Positions 4,737-5,360 of a DNA stretch of 5,360 nt are shown piece by piece. Position 1 is the stretch's first letter. Each line of letters begins with the position of its first letter. The DNA comes from Ga0074130 sp035565355 (GTDB lineage: Bacteria; Pseudomonadota; Gammaproteobacteria; Burkholderiales; Rhodocyclaceae), in assembly GCA_035565355.1 (NCBI GenBank), contig DATMSM010000039.1, positions 1-5,360 of the forward strand. The letters are read 5' to 3'. The translations under genes were made by a program, and so were the position numbers. The notes under the pieces were generated by a model that saw nothing but the letters and a program-made list of their open reading frames with translations, did no database searches and had not been told where the DNA came from.

Positions 4737-5360
4737 CCCTGCACGCAGCTACGCTCGGCAAGCGGCGGGTCGCCGTCACCGGGCTGGGCATCGTCAGTCC
4801 CTACGGCGGCACACTGGAAGACTTCTTCACCCGCGTGCTGCGCGGCGAATCGGCCCTGCGCCACTACCAGACCGACGACAAGCCCGAACCTCTTTCGATT
4901 CCCGCCGTGCGCTGCGCCGACTTCGATCCGGTGCAGGCCCTGGGCCGCCCGTTGGCGGGCGGTCTTGACCGCTTCAGCCAGCTCGGCCTGGCGGCTGCCT
5001 TCGAGGCCTGGGAGCGCGCCGGTTTCAGCCGCGACAATCCGGTCGGCAATCCGGACGCCGGCGTGTACTGGGGCACTGCCTTGGGCGGCGTGATGGCCTT
5101 TGAACGCGGCTACCGCGATCTGTGGCACCACGGCCGCACCCGGCTCTCGCCGATGACCGTGGTGATGGGCATGAACAACAGCGCCTCGGCCAATATCTCC
5201 ATTCAGCTCGGCCTCGGCAATGCCAGCCAGAGCTTTACCGTGGCCTGCGCCTCCGCCTCGTCGGCGATCGGCGAAGCCTACCGCCGCATCCGCGACGGCG
5301 AAGCGACGATCATGCTCACCGGCGGCTCGGATGCGCCGCTGGCCTACGGCGTCGTGCGCG
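4733..5360 (+). CDS. Beta-ketoacyl-ACP synthase, FabF/KAS II-type, 5' part
   Basis: Ketosynthases of this class extend an acyl chain by decarboxylative condensation with malonyl-ACP. The first 209 residues are visible, about half of a typical 400-415-residue enzyme. Motifs are RRVAVTGLGIVSPYGG (11-26), GVYWGTALGGV (110-120), NNSASANISIQLGL (148-161), the active-site Cys172 in TVACASASSAIGEAYRRIRD (169-188) and IMLTGGSDAPL (193-203). Because Cys172 is present, this is a condensing enzyme and not a chain-length-factor partner, in which the Cys is lost. The two catalytic histidines and the C-terminal half lie beyond the edge. The start is GTG at 4733, overlapping the ACP stop; GGA at 4724-4726 is a weak ribosome site, so coupling to ACP translation is likely. 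No closer ATG fits the conserved N-terminus. It could belong to an aryl-polyene-like, polyunsaturated or other specialised lipid pathway; the visible part does not decide. Confidence 0.95.
   Translation, partial: MTLHAATLGKRRVAVTGLGIVSPYGGTLEDFFTRVLRGESALRHYQTDDKPEPLSIPAVRCADFDPVQALGRPLAGGLDRFSQLGLAAAFEAWERAGFSRDNPVGNPDAGVYWGTALGGVMAFERGYRDLWHHGRTRLSPMTVVMGMNNSASANISIQLGLGNASQSFTVACASASSAIGEAYRRIRDGEATIMLTGGSDAPLAYGVVR

Noticed and set aside
4409..5131. 240-codon minus-strand open frame opposite the ACP and ketosynthase
   Set aside because: It lies wholly antisense to two genes with clear family motifs and shows no recognisable domain of its own.

Overview
The window is GC-rich DNA from a Gram-negative bacterium. 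The shared coding style (high GC at third codon positions, two GTG starts with good context), a near-consensus sigma-54 promoter and an egtB-egtD pair all fit a proteobacterium, and a betaproteobacterium is my best guess. The taxonomic call is inference; no rRNA or other marker gene is present. I see no insertion sequence, integrase, CRISPR array, tRNA or rRNA.

Layout: (1) Positions 1-1726, plus strand, carry the 3' half of egtB and the complete egtD, 4 nt apart. These are the two core enzymes of ergothioneine synthesis: EgtD trimethylates histidine, and EgtB joins the resulting hercynine to a thiol as a sulfoxide. (2) Positions 1706-2276, minus strand, hold a tightly coupled pair of small unrecognised genes: a two-helix membrane protein, then a 105-residue Cys-containing soluble protein whose end runs 21 bp into the end of egtD. 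(3) Positions 2277-2728 are a non-coding, AT-richer interval. It has a possible sigma-70 promoter for the small pair on the minus strand and a strong -24/-12 (sigma-54) promoter match on the plus strand. (4) Positions 2729-3379 encode a membrane-anchored, coiled-coil-like protein with a probable SH3-like C-terminal domain. (5) Positions 3409-4257, minus strand, encode a divergent Sir2-family NAD-dependent deacylase, convergent with gene 4. (6) After a 236-bp divergent intergenic region with an 8-bp perfect inverted repeat, positions 4494-5360 hold an acyl carrier protein and the start of a FabF-type ketosynthase. The two overlap by a GTGA start/stop.

The modules look functionally separate: thiol redox protection, an orphan small membrane pair, a sigma-54-controlled envelope protein, a lone sirtuin, and the head of a fatty-acid or polyketide-type operon continuing past the right edge. 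The parts most worth following are the dedicated ACP-ketosynthase operon head, the sigma-54 promoter with its unknown membrane protein, and the orphan membrane/Cys-protein pair. Nothing in the window alone proves a new system.
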